From the NCBI GenBank assembly GCA_949286415.1, contig CASEBV010000018.1:1-64000 (forward strand): 64,000 nt of DNA, written 5' to 3'. Each line of letters begins with the position of its first letter. Positions within the stretch are counted from its first letter, which is position 1. The notes beneath the pieces were generated by a model that did no database searches, was not told where the DNA came from, and was given only the letters and a program-made list of their open reading frames with translations. This DNA is from an uncultured Bacteroidales bacterium (GTDB lineage Bacteria > Bacteroidota > Bacteroidia > Bacteroidales > UBA932). The position numbers and the translations under genes are program-made. Below, piece by piece: positions 50,561 through 61,024 of the stretch.

Positions 50561-51136
50561 TCAGTTCCCCGCGGAGAGGAACTTGTCCACTACTGCTTCC
50601 GCTTCCTTCAAGGCCTTGTCCAGGTCGTCATTCACGAGGACATAGTCGAACTTGCCGTCGGCGAATTCTGTCTCTTCGGCGGCCTTGGCGACACGCTTTT
50701 CGATGGCTTCAGGGGAGTCTGTGCCGCGGCCGACGAGCCTCTGCCGCAGAACTTCCACGGACGGGGCTTTTATGAAGATGGAGAATGCGCTGTCCCCGAA
50801 TATCCTTTTCAGATTCACGCCGCCGCGGACATCGATGTCGAATACTATCACATGGCCCTTGGCCCAGATGCGCTCCAGCTCTGACTTGAGGGTTCCGTAG
50901 AATGAGCCGGGATATACTTCCTCGTGCTCTATGAATTTGTCCTCGGCTATCATTTGCCTGAATTCATCGGCTGAGAAGAAATAATATTCTTTCCCGTTCT
51001 GTTCCGAACCTCTCGGCGCACGCGATGTGGCGGATATTGAAAATTCCAGTTCAGGGTGCAGCCCGAGGATATGGTTGACAATCGTGCTTTTGCCGGCTCC
51101 TGACGGTGCGGAGAATATGATGACTTTCCTGTCCAT
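50561..51136 (-). CDS. gmk: Guanylate kinase
   Basis: A 191-residue kinase converting GMP to GDP. Walker A SAPSGAGKSTIV (about 9-20), the GMP-binding SATSRAPRGSEQNGKEYYF (about 37-55) and FDIDVRGGVNLKR are present. Normal length. Cotranscribed with nadD. The YicC-type gene often found upstream in this phylum is not here; instead the divergent fba follows after 278 bp with no obvious TAnnTTTG box. Confidence 0.95.
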   Translation of the reverse strand: MDRKVIIFSAPSGAGKSTIVNHILGLHPELEFSISATSRAPRGSEQNGKEYYFFSADEFRQMIAEDKFIEHEEVYPGSFYGTLKSELERIWAKGHVIVFDIDVRGGVNLKRIFGDSAFSIFIKAPSVEVLRQRLVGRGTDSPEAIEKRVAKAAEETEFADGKFDYVLVNDDLDKALKEAEAVVDKFLSAGN

Positions 51137-51414
51137 TTCTTATATTTTTAATTTCACGCAAAAATGTTATTTTTGCAGCAAAATTGGAATTGCCGCTGAC
51201 TTTGCCCCGCAAAATTATAAATAATTTGCATTTGTCAAATATTATACTGCAAAGTCGTGAGGACAGACGGATTGTCCGGGGAGAATTTCAGATGTGGCAG
51301 AATTATTGCAGTCAAGGGCGGCGGCTTTCCGGGTGACAACTTGTCATCCACGGGATAATGAAATGTCATCCATGTGATGTGGAAACTTGAAACTTTTAAT
51401 ATCTTATATAAGTT

Positions 51415-52416
51415 ATGGTATCTTATAAAACACTCGGTCTTGTGAACACCAGAGAGATGTTCAAGAAGGCCATCAACGGCGGTTACGCCATCCCTGCATT
51501 CAACTTCAACAACATGGAGCAGCTCCAGGCCATCGTACAGGCTGCAGCCGAGACCAAGTCTCCGGTTATCCTCCAGGTTTCAAAGGGTGCGCGCAACTAT
51601 GCCAACCAGACTCTTCTCCGCTATATGGCAGAGGGAGCAGTGGAGTATGCAAAGGAACTCGGATGGGCCAATCCTCAGATTGTCCTCCATCTTGACCACG
51701 GCGATTCATTCGAGCTCTGCAAGAGCTGTGTGGACATGGGCTTCTCTTCAGTCATGATCGACGGTTCACATCTTCCGTATGACGAGAATGTTGCCCTTAC
51801 AAAGAAAGTCGTTGAATACGCTCATCAGTATGATGTGACTGTAGAAGGCGAGCTCGGTGTCCTTGCCGGCGTCGAGGACGAGGTACAGGCTGAACATCAC
51901 ACCTATACAAGGCCTGAGGAAGTGGTTGACTTCACTTCCAAGACTGGATGCGACTCTCTCGCAATCTCAATCGGAACTTCACACGGTGCATACAAATTCA
52001 AGCCTGAGCAGTGTACTCTCGACCCGAAGACAGGCCGTCTCGTACCTCCGCCACTCGCATTCGACGTGCTTGACGGCGTGATGAAGGAGCTTCCTGGATT
52101 CCCTATCGTCCTCCACGGCTCATCATCAGTTCCGCAGGAATATGTCGACATGATCAACAAATACGGCGGAAACCTCGAGGCAGCCATCGGTATTCCTGAG
52201 GAAGAGCTCCGCAAGGCAGCCAAGTCAGCAGTCTGCAAGATCAACATCGACTCTGACTCCCGTCTCGCAATGACAGCAGCCATCCGCAAGGTATTCGCCG
52301 AGAAGCCGGCTGAGTTCGACCCACGCAAATATCTCGGTCCTGCACGCGACGAGATGAAGAAGCTCTACACTCACAAGATCATCAATGTCCTCGGTTCAGA
52401 CGGAAAGGCTGAATAA
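51415..52416 (+). CDS. fba: Class II fructose-bisphosphate aldolase
   Basis: A 333-residue zinc aldolase of glycolysis and gluconeogenesis. Substrate and metal motifs: YAIPAFNFNN, HLDHGDSFELCK with the zinc His and catalytic Asp (about 80-91), VEGELGVLAGVEDEV (about 140), SIGTSHGAYKF and LHGSSSVP. Codon use is strongly biased (many C-ending codons) compared with its neighbours, as expected for a highly expressed gene. Followed by a terminator. Confidence 0.95.
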   Translation: MVSYKTLGLVNTREMFKKAINGGYAIPAFNFNNMEQLQAIVQAAAETKSPVILQVSKGARNYANQTLLRYMAEGAVEYAKELGWANPQIVLHLDHGDSFELCKSCVDMGFSSVMIDGSHLPYDENVALTKKVVEYAHQYDVTVEGELGVLAGVEDEVQAEHHTYTRPEEVVDFTSKTGCDSLAISIGTSHGAYKFKPEQCTLDPKTGRLVPPPLAFDVLDGVMKELPGFPIVLHGSSSVPQEYVDMINKYGGNLEAAIGIPEEELRKAAKSAVCKINIDSDSRLAMTAAIRKVFAEKPAEFDPRKYLGPARDEMKKLYTHKIINVLGSDGKAE

Positions 52417-52441
52417 TCGGGATTGACATACAACTAAGCCG

Positions 52442-52478
52442 CAGGTCCGGAAGCTACTGCTTCCGGGCCTGTTTTTTT
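52442..52478 (+). terminator. Terminator of fba
   Basis: CCGGAAGC (52447-52454) pairs with GCTTCCGG (52459-52466), extended by CAGG/CCTG, and followed by GTTTTTTTG. Confidence 0.88.
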
Positions 52479-52611
52479 GTGCTCCGACTCTGCCGACACG
52501 ATTTCACATCAGGAGATATGCCCGTTCTCCCCATTAGTGGTTAATCACCGGGAACAGGATGCGTCCCCATTTTACCAATTTGTTGCGATTGCCCGCCGGA
52601 AACACCGGCTG

Positions 52612-52619
52612 TACCTTTG
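52612..52619 (+). promoter_or_regulatory. -7 box of the haem-uptake operon
   Basis: TACCTTTG about 100 nt before the first gene. A CCGGnnACACCGG dyad (about 52597-52609) overlaps the spacer and could bind a regulator. No Fur-box consensus was recognised. Confidence 0.55.
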
Positions 52620-52713
52620 CATCTGAAATTCAAGCCGTCCTGCCAGACTGCAGATGGCTGGCGACTTCGGGAATCTAACAGGTATTAAAAATAATTTAAA
52701 AGGTATGTATATC

Positions 52714-53196
52714 ATGAAAAGGTTAATCAGTGCAATCGCAGTAATCGCATCAGTTGCAGCAGTTCTCGCATGCAACAAAAATGAGGGAAAAGAAGAAACG
52801 CCGGCAGGTACGGCACTCGCACAGGAAGTCGCAGGGACCTACAGCGGCACGTTTACAATGTCAGTGATGGGGTCTTCGGCAGGAAGCGAGAATCTTGACT
52901 GTACTATCTCGGCGGCCACTGGCAATACTGTGGATATTGTCCTTGACCAGTTCACCGCAATGGGCTCCATGCAGTTCTCCCTTTCAGCCGAAGGTGTCAG
53001 TGTGGCTGAATCCGACGGAGGGTATTCTCTGACGGGAAGCATTGATACAATGAGCGGCGAGACACATATCACCGGTTCAGTATCCGGCACGGTAGGAAAA
53101 GACGGCTCGACTGAAATCACATTCGAATTCACTCCGGGCGCAATGCCGATGTCAATAACAGGCGTATTTTCTTCACCTGCCCGGACCAATGAATAG
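52714..53196 (+). CDS. Calycin-like lipoprotein of the haem operon
   Basis: A 160-residue lipoprotein: signal peptide with lipobox VLAC. The mature part is a small all-beta, Gly/Ser/Thr-rich barrel like the Bacteroidales 'calycin-like' domain (AGTYSGTFTMSVMGSS at its start; ITGVFSSPARTNE at its end). Such domains often bind hydrophobic ligands. Being first in the hmu operon and overlapping hmuY by 8 nt, a haem- or porphyrin-related role is likely but unproven. An upstream in-frame ATG at 52705 is also possible. Confidence 0.75.
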   Translation: MKRLISAIAVIASVAAVLACNKNEGKEETPAGTALAQEVAGTYSGTFTMSVMGSSAGSENLDCTISAATGNTVDIVLDQFTAMGSMQFSLSAEGVSVAESDGGYSLTGSIDTMSGETHITGSVSGTVGKDGSTEITFEFTPGAMPMSITGVFSSPARTNE

Positions 53197-53869
53197 CAGA
53201 ATGATTGCTTCGGCATTGATGTCTGTCACAGCGGGAACGGCAATGATGCTGTTCCCGTCTTGTGAAGACGGCATCCTCGGCGGCATTTATGACGAGCCGG
53301 AAGAAAAGTCAGCGTATGGCTTTGTCCAGACGGAGACATTGGTCGGACACGGGACCATATATATCAACACTTCTCAGTATACCCATTGGGTTTATCTTGA
53401 CTTTCAGGAGGCGACGGCTGATTCCGTGAACATAGTATCGGGAGACCCTCTTCCGGAGCAGTGGGACATGGCGGTCCACAGATATGATGTGAAGACCAAC
53501 GGCGGTTCAGCTGCAATGACTTCCTGGACTGACATAGAAGAATTCGAGGATTCGGGGACAATGCCTGGAGACGCAGCCTTTGTCAGCGACATCATGACAG
53601 ATGATGTCATCGCGGTGGACATGAGCGGAATGATGCAGGGCAATATCGTATATGCGGAGGACTGGTACAACCCGGAGTTGTCCAAATGGCTGGATGTCGA
53701 CACAAGCACCATGCCTCCCGTATACACCAAGTCCGACAATGTGTTCGTCCTCAGGCTTGCCGACGGAAGAAACATAGCGCTGCGGCTTGAGAATTACATG
53801 GACGGGAGCGGAACGAAAGGATATATGACCATCCAGTACAAGACCTTGACGGGGGAGGTGGAGCTATGA
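53189..53869 (+). CDS. hmuY: HmuY-family haem-binding lipoprotein
   Basis: A 226-residue lipoprotein with lipobox FPSC. HmuY proteins are surface haemophore-like proteins that take haem from host proteins and pass it to HmuR. The family pattern is visible: WVYLDFQEATADSVN, EQWDMAVHRYDVKTNGG, and the C-terminal FVLRLADGRNIALRLENYMD. Start overlaps the previous gene by 8 nt, and the stop overlaps hmuR by 4 nt (ATGA). Haem ligands differ between HmuY subgroups and are not assigned here. Confidence 0.88.
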   Translation: MNSRMIASALMSVTAGTAMMLFPSCEDGILGGIYDEPEEKSAYGFVQTETLVGHGTIYINTSQYTHWVYLDFQEATADSVNIVSGDPLPEQWDMAVHRYDVKTNGGSAAMTSWTDIEEFEDSGTMPGDAAFVSDIMTDDVIAVDMSGMMQGNIVYAEDWYNPELSKWLDVDTSTMPPVYTKSDNVFVLRLADGRNIALRLENYMDGSGTKGYMTIQYKTLTGEVEL

Positions 53870-56016
53870 ATGCGGCAAAATGTATCTGCATCGCACTGCT
53901 TCTGGCGGCAGTGCCGGAAATCATGTCTGCCCGGTATGTTGTCCGCGGGAGGATAACTGACAAGAATTCGGAGCCGCTTGCCGGGGCCGGCATTGTGGTC
54001 CGGGGCCTTTCCGGTGTCGGGGCCATGACTGATGCCCGAGGGGAATATTCTTTGGAAATACCGGACAATGAACCGCATACTGTCGTGGTCTCATTCATGG
54101 GCTTCATGACACAGTCGCGGGTTGTCAGGCCTGAAGGCAGAAAACTGACGGAGAATTTCGCCCTCGAGGAGAATCCTATGACAATTGACCAGGTAGTCGT
54201 CACGGGGACCCGGACTCCGAAGACTCTGATGGAGGTCCCGATAGTGACAAGGGTGATTTCCGGCCCTGACATTTCCAGAAGCGACGCCACGAATATCCAG
54301 GACCTGCTGATAACCGAACTGCCGGGGATAGAATTCTCTTATTCCATGGACCAGCAGGTGAATGTCAACCTGCAGGGGTTCGGAGGAAGCTCGGTGCTGT
54401 TCCTGATTGACGGGGAGCGTATCGCAGGCGAGACGCTTGACAACATTGACTACAACAGGCTCAACCTTGACAACATTGAGCGCATAGAGATAGTCAAGGG
54501 CGGGGCATCATCCCTCTATGGCTCCAATGCAGTGGGAGGTGTGATAAATCTCATCACTAAAGAACAGAGCGAGCCATGGTCTCTGGATGTGAGTGCCAGA
54601 TACGGAGCCCATAACGAGCAGCGCTATGATGCCAGTGCCGGATTTTCGGCCGGCAAGGTGTCCAATGTGCTGAATGCGCAGGTGACCGGCATTGACACAT
54701 ACGATGTGGGCGGCCAGGGTGACTTCAGTACAGTCTATGGAAACAAAGTGATGAGTGTCAAGGACAGGCTGACCTATAGCCCGACGGACAGACTCCGGCT
54801 AACCGGCCGCATCGGATATTATCAGAGGCAGCGGGATGCCGACATAATTGTCAAGGACCGCTACAGGGACCTGAATGCAGGCCTGAAGGCAAAGTATGAC
54901 ATAGGGGAATCCGGTGATGCCGAGCTTTCCTGGTCGTACGACGAGTACAACAAGAGCGACTTCATGAGCAATACGGGGGACGATGTGCTCAATTACAGCA
55001 ATGTCCAGCATAGTGTCCGGGCTCTTTTCAACTGGAGATTCGGAAAGACGGGCACATTGACCGCCGGCGGTGATTTCATGAACGATTATCTGAGGTCATA
55101 CCAGTTTGAGGACGGCGGGCACTACAGTCAGATGACCGCAGACTGCTTCGCCCAGTTTGACTGGAATGTCGTCGGGGGATTCAATGTCATCGGCGCACTC
55201 AGATATGACTTTTTCTCGGCAAAAAGGCTCAGCAGCCTGTCACCGAAGCTCGGCCTCATGTACAGGCTGGATGCAGGAAAGACCGGAACCTTTACTTTCA
55301 GAGGCTCATACGCCAAAGGTTTCCGTGCACCTACCCTGAAGGAAATGTACATGTCGTTCGACATGGCCGGCATCTTCATGATTTACGGCAATCCTGACCT
55401 GCAGTCGGAAGTGAGCCACAATTTCACACTTTCTGCCGAGTATTTCAAGAAATACTGGAATGTCACCCTTACGGGATATTTCAACATGGTCAGGAACGGG
55501 ATAACCACAGTCTGGAATGAGGAACTTGGCAGCATGAGATATGCCAATGAAGTCCCGTCCGATGTGACTGGGGCGGACATGACTTTCTCCATGAGGCTAC
55601 CTTGCGGTTTCGGGACGAAAGTCGCCTATACTTATTCTTATGAATACACGCTTGACGGCTCCCCGACAATGACTGTGACCCGTCCCCATTCTCTGACTGC
55701 AAGGATAGAGTATGGACGCGAATGGAAGAACTACGGCTTCAATCTGGCCCTGAACGGACGGTATCTTTCGCGGCTCACGACCAATGTATATGCCTCCACT
55801 GACTTCGAGACCCTCTCTGAAATCACTTACCCGGGCTATACAATCTGGAAACTTGTGTTTACTCAGGACATTTGGAGAGGGATATCGCTCAATCTCATCG
55901 TGGACAATCTCTTCAACTACAGGCCGGACTACTATTACAACAATTCTCCGGTGACTGTCGGCACCACATTCGCCGCCTCCCTTGCACTTTCGATAGGGGA
56001 GATGTTCAGAAAATAA
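53866..56016 (+). CDS. hmuR: HmuR-type TonB-dependent haem receptor
   Basis: A 716-residue outer-membrane receptor: signal peptide (1-22), carboxypeptidase-regulatory-like domain (about 24-105, GRITDKNSEPLAGAGIVVRG), plug (about 115-225, VNLQGFGGSSVLFLIDGERI, SSLYGSNAVGGVINL) and barrel ending in SLALSIGEMFRK. The haem-receptor motifs FRAP (GFRAPTLKEM) and NPDL (YGNPDLQSE) are both present. Coupled to hmuY upstream; hmuS follows 47 nt downstream. Confidence 0.92.
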   Translation: MNAAKCICIALLLAAVPEIMSARYVVRGRITDKNSEPLAGAGIVVRGLSGVGAMTDARGEYSLEIPDNEPHTVVVSFMGFMTQSRVVRPEGRKLTENFALEENPMTIDQVVVTGTRTPKTLMEVPIVTRVISGPDISRSDATNIQDLLITELPGIEFSYSMDQQVNVNLQGFGGSSVLFLIDGERIAGETLDNIDYNRLNLDNIERIEIVKGGASSLYGSNAVGGVINLITKEQSEPWSLDVSARYGAHNEQRYDASAGFSAGKVSNVLNAQVTGIDTYDVGGQGDFSTVYGNKVMSVKDRLTYSPTDRLRLTGRIGYYQRQRDADIIVKDRYRDLNAGLKAKYDIGESGDAELSWSYDEYNKSDFMSNTGDDVLNYSNVQHSVRALFNWRFGKTGTLTAGGDFMNDYLRSYQFEDGGHYSQMTADCFAQFDWNVVGGFNVIGALRYDFFSAKRLSSLSPKLGLMYRLDAGKTGTFTFRGSYAKGFRAPTLKEMYMSFDMAGIFMIYGNPDLQSEVSHNFTLSAEYFKKYWNVTLTGYFNMVRNGITTVWNEELGSMRYANEVPSDVTGADMTFSMRLPCGFGTKVAYTYSYEYTLDGSPTMTVTRPHSLTARIEYGREWKNYGFNLALNGRYLSRLTTNVYASTDFETLSEITYPGYTIWKLVFTQDIWRGISLNLIVDNLFNYRPDYYYNNSPVTVGTTFAASLALSIGEMFRK

Positions 56017-56062
56017 TTCAAGGACGGTAATAATTAAGGAATGAAATAATCATAGGACAGGA

Positions 56063-59000
56063 ATGGGAAAAAGGAAAAACATTTTGGCGGGAGCCGCCCT
56101 CATTGCGCTGGCGGCGATTCTGACAACCGTTTGGTCAGTATGGTTCTCGTCGACGAAGGTGGCCTTTGTCAACTGGCAGATATCCGAACTCGGACAGATA
56201 TCAAAGTCGAATGACAGCAGGTCCGTGAAAATCAGTGAACTGCCTGCCGACAGACTTCATGAGGCCGTGAGGTACGACATGGTATTTGTCAACGGTATGG
56301 GGCTGCGCATAACTGCGGACCAGAGGGAGGAACTGGGCAGAGCGGCAGAGAAGGGTCTGCCCGTGGTGACCATAGCCGCGACAAATCCGGCCAATAATAT
56401 AGTTTCGCTGGATTCGGCCGATTTTGCGGCAGTCCGCGGCTATATTGCCGGGGGCGGCAGGACGAATTACAGAAACATGCTCCGGTATGTGCGCCGGTAC
56501 ATCGACGGCAAGGTCTTCAGGACTCCGGAGCCTGCCCCTCCTGTTGAACGCACATACTGCATGCTCTATCATCCTGACCCGACTGACCCTGAAAATGAAG
56601 ATCTCGGCTTCAATTCCGTGGAGCAGTATGAGAAGTTTCTCAGGGACAACGGGCTGTACAGGGAAAATGCTCCCTCTGTCGTCATTACCGGTCAGATGGG
56701 GGAGCCTTCAGAACTGATAAGGAGACTCGAGCAGACCGGCAATATGGTCTGGCCCGTCCGCTTTTCCCGGACCTTTTTCAGGGAAGGCCATGCCGACAGC
56801 ATTGATGTCTCGGCCGTAATCAACATGGCGCACGGGCGCATGGGCGACTGGATGGTAGATTATCTGGAAGAAAAGAATATCCCGCTCTTTGCTCCCCTCA
56901 ATGTCAACAGTCTCGTGGAGGACTGGGAAAATGATCCGATGGGGATGAACGGCGGCTTTCTGTCCCAGAGTGTGGTGACTCCTGAAATTGACGGGGCTCT
57001 GAGGCCTTTCGTCCTTTTCGGAAACTATGTCAATGATGATGACGGCCTCCAGTATCTCCGCGCGATTCCGGAGCGGCTCGGACATTTTGTCAACACCGTA
57101 AACAATTACATCTCATTGGGCCGGAAAGACAATTCTGAGAAAAAGGTGGCCATATGCTATTTCAAGGGACCTGGCCAGAGTGCCCTGATGGCTGGAGGAA
57201 TGGAGGTGGTCCCGTCTCTGTACAATCTGCTTGTCAGGATGAGGGAAGAAGGGTACGATGTTTCGGGTCTCCCGTCTTCGGCTGAGGAACTCGGTAAAAT
57301 GATTCAGAGCCGCGGCTCCATTTTCGGTTCCTATGCCGAAGGCGCGATGGAACGCTTCATCCGGACGGCCGACCCTGAAATCATCGGACCTGCAGAATAT
57401 TCTGAATGGGCCGGGGAGTCTCTCGGAGAAGAAATGTATGCGGAGGCAGTGGAAGCCAACGGGGATTTCCCTGGGCCGTATATGGCGACCCCGGACGGGA
57501 ATCTGGCCATGGCACGGCTGCAGTTCGGCAATGTGGCGCTTTTCCCGCAGCCGGCAGCCGGAATGGGTGACAATGAATTCAAGATAGTGCACGGGACAGA
57601 CACAGCCCCGCCGCATGCCTATATCGCGGCCTATCTCTGGGTTCAGCATGGATTCAAGGCAGATGCCCTCGTGCATTTCGGGACCCACGGCAGTCTTGAA
57701 TTCACTCCGCGCAAGCAGGTGGCCCTCAGCAGGAAAGACTGGAGTGACCGTCTCGTCGGGGACTTGCCTCATTTCTATGTGTATACCATATCCAATGTCG
57801 GGGAGGCTATGACGGCAAAGCGCCGCTCATATGCAGGCATTGTCTCATACCTTACTCCTCCGTTCATGGAAAGCGGAGTGCGGACCCTCTATTCCGGACT
57901 GACTGACAGAATCCGGGAATACAACCGGCTCCTCGGGGCTGAAGTGCCGGATGAAAAGGCATTGGAGAAAGCTTCACTTGAAGTCAAGGAGTCTGTGCTT
58001 GAGCTTGGCATAAGCCGGGACCTCGGGCTGGACACCATTCCGGGAAAGGCCTATTCGGAATATGAGATATCCAGGATTGAGACATTTGCCGAGGAACTTG
58101 CGAATGAGAAGATGACAGGGGCGCTGTATGTCATGGGTGAGCCCTATTCGGAAAAGGACATTCGCAGCACCGTGCTTGCCATGGGCACCGACCCTGTGGC
58201 CTACGGCCTTTATGCCATTGACAAGGCCAGGGGGAGGGCTGCGGCCGATGCCGAAAGGCACAAGTCTGAATTTTCCCGCAGATATCTTGCTCCTGCCTCC
58301 GGCATCGTCTCGGACATACTGGACGCGGGTATCTGTCCCGGCGACAGGGAGGTATGCCGGATTGCCGGCATCACGGCAGAAGAACTTTCGAGGTGCAGGG
58401 AAATGGCAGCGGCGCTTTCTTCCGGGGACGACATGTTCTCGATGATGACGGGGATGGCGGAGGAGATGCCGTCTTCATCTGTGCCTTCAGGCATGGCGGA
58501 GATGATGTCCGCAATGCTGGGCGGCCGGCAGGAGTACACAGATTCAGAAAAGGCGTTTGCCTCTGCCGTCTCGGAAGTTGAGACAGCCCTGCGCAATGTC
58601 ATAAGGTACAGGGATGCCCTGAGGAACAGTCCGGAGAAAGAGCTGGAGTCTCTGATGAACGGGCTTTCCGGAGGCTATGTGCTGCCTTCACCCGGAGGCG
58701 ACCCCGTGGCCAATCCGAATACCCTTCCGACCGGCCGCAATCTGTATGCGATAAATGCGGAAGCCACTCCGGGCGAAGAGGCCTGGGAAAAAGGAAAGCG
58801 GCTGGCGGAGAATACAATAGCTCTTTACAGGCAGCGTCACAATGACAGCATCCCGCGCAAGGTGAGCTACACTTTATGGAGCAGTGAATTCATCGAGACA
58901 GAAGGAGCCACCATAGCACAGATTCTCTATATGCTCGGGGTGGAGCCGGTGCGCGATGCATTCGGAAGGGTTACGGACCTGAGGCTGATTCCTTCAGAGG

Positions 59001-60259
59001 AACTCGGGCGGCCGCGCATAGATGTGGTGGTGCAGACGAGCGGCCAGCTCAGGGATCTCGCCGCCTCAAGACTCTTCCTGATAAGCCGGGCGGTGAAGAT
59101 GGCGGCTGAAGCGAAGGACGATGTCTACGAAAATCTGGTGGCTTCCGGCGTAGTCAATACGGAGCGCCTTCTGACAGAAAAAGGGCTTGCCCCCAAGGAT
59201 GCCAGGGAGGTGTCATACTACAGGGTTTTCGGCGGTGTGGACGGCAGCTACGGCACGGGTATCCAGTCCATGGTACAGGCCGGGGACAGGTGGAGTGACG
59301 AGAGTGAAATCGCCGAGGCATACATCAACAATATGGGGGCATATTACGGAAGCGAAGACAAGTGGGAGGAAGTCCGCCGGTTTGCCTTCGAGGCGGCTCT
59401 CGACAGGACGGATGCAGTGATACAGCCGAGGCAGAGCAATACATGGGGAGCCCTGAGCCTTGACCATGTCTATGAATTCATGGGAGGGATGAATCTTGCC
59501 GTAAGAAATGTCACAGGCAAGGATCCGGACGCATATCTGAGCGATTACCGCAACAGGAACAATGTCCGCATGCAGGAAGTCAGAGAGGCCATAGGCGTGG
59601 AAAGCCGCACCACCATCTTCAATCCCAATTATATAAGGGAGAAAATGAAGGGTGATGCGGGTGACGCAGGTGCGATAGCGGAGATTGTGGAGAATACCTA
59701 CGGATGGAATGTCATGAAGCCCCGGGCGATTGACGGAGAGATGTGGGATGAAATCTATGATGTCTATGTGAAGGATTTATATGGACTCGGGGTAAGGGAG
59801 TTCTTCGAGGACAAGAATCCGGCGGCATTGCAGGAAATGACTGCTGTGATGATGGAGAGTGCAAGAAAGGGACTGTGGAATGCTTCGGATGCCCAGCTCT
59901 CGGACATTGCCGGTCTGCACACTTATCTGATTGACAAATATCGCCCTGCATGTACAGGTACCGTCTGCGACAATGCCCCGCTGCGGGACTTCATCGCATC
60001 CAGGGCCGATGCAGTCTCTGCGGAGAAATATCTTTCCGGCATAAGGCAGGCACGGGAGGCTTCCGCCGCTGGCGGAAAGGGAGTGGTCATGCAGAGAGAG
60101 GATATCGACAGCCTTTCGCACCGGCATGCCAATGTGTTGAACAATACCATTATAGCGGCTGTGTCGGTGGCGGTTGTGGCTTTTCTTGTGATTTTTGTCA
60201 GAAAGAGGCGCCGTCAGGCGGCTGACGATGCCGGCAACGGAGAAGGGGAGGCTCTGTAA
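56063..60259 (+). CDS. hmuS: HmuS, CobN-like chelatase-type membrane protein
   Basis: A 1398-residue protein of the CobN/BchH (large metal-chelatase subunit) superfamily, the HmuS type of Bacteroidales haem operons. An N-terminal transmembrane anchor (about 9-28) and a C-terminal one (about 1360-1380, followed by RKRRRQA) bracket the periplasmic body. Family blocks include VHFGTHGSLEFTPRKQVALS (about 535-555), PTGRNLYAIN and QPRQSNTWGALSLDHVYEFMG. It probably handles the metal or the porphyrin after haem import, with dechelation suggested for the family. Followed at once (1 nt) by hmuT. Confidence 0.9.
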   Translation: MGKRKNILAGAALIALAAILTTVWSVWFSSTKVAFVNWQISELGQISKSNDSRSVKISELPADRLHEAVRYDMVFVNGMGLRITADQREELGRAAEKGLPVVTIAATNPANNIVSLDSADFAAVRGYIAGGGRTNYRNMLRYVRRYIDGKVFRTPEPAPPVERTYCMLYHPDPTDPENEDLGFNSVEQYEKFLRDNGLYRENAPSVVITGQMGEPSELIRRLEQTGNMVWPVRFSRTFFREGHADSIDVSAVINMAHGRMGDWMVDYLEEKNIPLFAPLNVNSLVEDWENDPMGMNGGFLSQSVVTPEIDGALRPFVLFGNYVNDDDGLQYLRAIPERLGHFVNTVNNYISLGRKDNSEKKVAICYFKGPGQSALMAGGMEVVPSLYNLLVRMREEGYDVSGLPSSAEELGKMIQSRGSIFGSYAEGAMERFIRTADPEIIGPAEYSEWAGESLGEEMYAEAVEANGDFPGPYMATPDGNLAMARLQFGNVALFPQPAAGMGDNEFKIVHGTDTAPPHAYIAAYLWVQHGFKADALVHFGTHGSLEFTPRKQVALSRKDWSDRLVGDLPHFYVYTISNVGEAMTAKRRSYAGIVSYLTPPFMESGVRTLYSGLTDRIREYNRLLGAEVPDEKALEKASLEVKESVLELGISRDLGLDTIPGKAYSEYEISRIETFAEELANEKMTGALYVMGEPYSEKDIRSTVLAMGTDPVAYGLYAIDKARGRAAADAERHKSEFSRRYLAPASGIVSDILDAGICPGDREVCRIAGITAEELSRCREMAAALSSGDDMFSMMTGMAEEMPSSSVPSGMAEMMSAMLGGRQEYTDSEKAFASAVSEVETALRNVIRYRDALRNSPEKELESLMNGLSGGYVLPSPGGDPVANPNTLPTGRNLYAINAEATPGEEAWEKGKRLAENTIALYRQRHNDSIPRKVSYTLWSSEFIETEGATIAQILYMLGVEPVRDAFGRVTDLRLIPSEELGRPRIDVVVQTSGQLRDLAASRLFLISRAVKMAAEAKDDVYENLVASGVVNTERLLTEKGLAPKDAREVSYYRVFGGVDGSYGTGIQSMVQAGDRWSDESEIAEAYINNMGAYYGSEDKWEEVRRFAFEAALDRTDAVIQPRQSNTWGALSLDHVYEFMGGMNLAVRNVTGKDPDAYLSDYRNRNNVRMQEVREAIGVESRTTIFNPNYIREKMKGDAGDAGAIAEIVENTYGWNVMKPRAIDGEMWDEIYDVYVKDLYGLGVREFFEDKNPAALQEMTAVMMESARKGLWNASDAQLSDIAGLHTYLIDKYRPACTGTVCDNAPLRDFIASRADAVSAEKYLSGIRQAREASAAGGKGVVMQREDIDSLSHRHANVLNNTIIAAVSVAVVAFLVIFVRKRRRQAADDAGNGEGEAL

Positions 60260-60260
60260 G

Positions 60261-60980
60261 ATGGAGACTGTCATAATAGTGCTTATGATATTGGTTGCCC
60301 TGGGCTTCGTTCTCAAGCAGAGTTTCGGGAATCCGGCTGCGGTGATTGCAGTAGCCGTCGTCGCGGCAGTGTTCACAGGCATGATGTGGCCGTATGCCAT
60401 AGAGCAGTCCAAAAGCCAGATATCGTCATGGCTCTCGGATTCGGACCTGATGCTTGATGTCGCTGTGGTGATGAGCGTGGAAATCATTCTCCAGATGGCT
60501 TTCTGCATCATGGCAGTGAACATTTCAGCCGAGGGGTGGCTCCCCAAGTGGCAGATAGCAGTCTATAAGGTCTTGAGGTGGTTTCCCGGAGTACTGTTCT
60601 TCCCTGTCCTTTTCAGTGCTCTGACATATCTGATCTTTGCTCTTCCGGGGGCCGGTTTCAGTACCGTCGCATGGATTCTTGCAGGGGCCGTGCTTGTCAT
60701 TGTCCCTGCCGGAGCATGGCTTTTCCGCAAGGCGGTCCCTGAAAAGGACCTGCGGCTTGAACTTTATTTCATATTGAATGCTCTTATGGCAATTTTCGGC
60801 GTAATAGCTACGGTAAACGGTCAGACTGCCGTTGACGGTTATTCCGAGGTGGACTGGAAGGCTTTCGCCGGCATGGTCCTGATTATTCTCGCCGGCGCAG
60901 CTGTCGGACTGGCATGGTATGCATTAAGGCTCAAGGGGCTTGGCCATCTGTTGAAAAGAAAGGACAGACATCGGTTGTAA
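60261..60980 (+). CDS. hmuT: HmuT-like polytopic membrane protein
   Basis: A 239-residue inner-membrane protein with about six predicted helices (for example IIVLMILVALGFVL, AVIAVAVVAAVFTGMMW, ILAGAVLVIVPAGAWLF) and a basic C-terminus (LLKRKDRHRL). The start at 60261 (METVIIV), directly after the hmuS stop, is preferred to a longer frame inside hmuS. Position between hmuS and the ExbB-like hmuU identifies it as the HmuT of this operon type. Function unknown. Confidence 0.82.
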   Translation: METVIIVLMILVALGFVLKQSFGNPAAVIAVAVVAAVFTGMMWPYAIEQSKSQISSWLSDSDLMLDVAVVMSVEIILQMAFCIMAVNISAEGWLPKWQIAVYKVLRWFPGVLFFPVLFSALTYLIFALPGAGFSTVAWILAGAVLVIVPAGAWLFRKAVPEKDLRLELYFILNALMAIFGVIATVNGQTAVDGYSEVDWKAFAGMVLIILAGAAVGLAWYALRLKGLGHLLKRKDRHRL

Positions 60981-61024
60981 AAAAAGGACAGACATCAGTT
61001 TAATCAGACAAAACAAAAACTAAA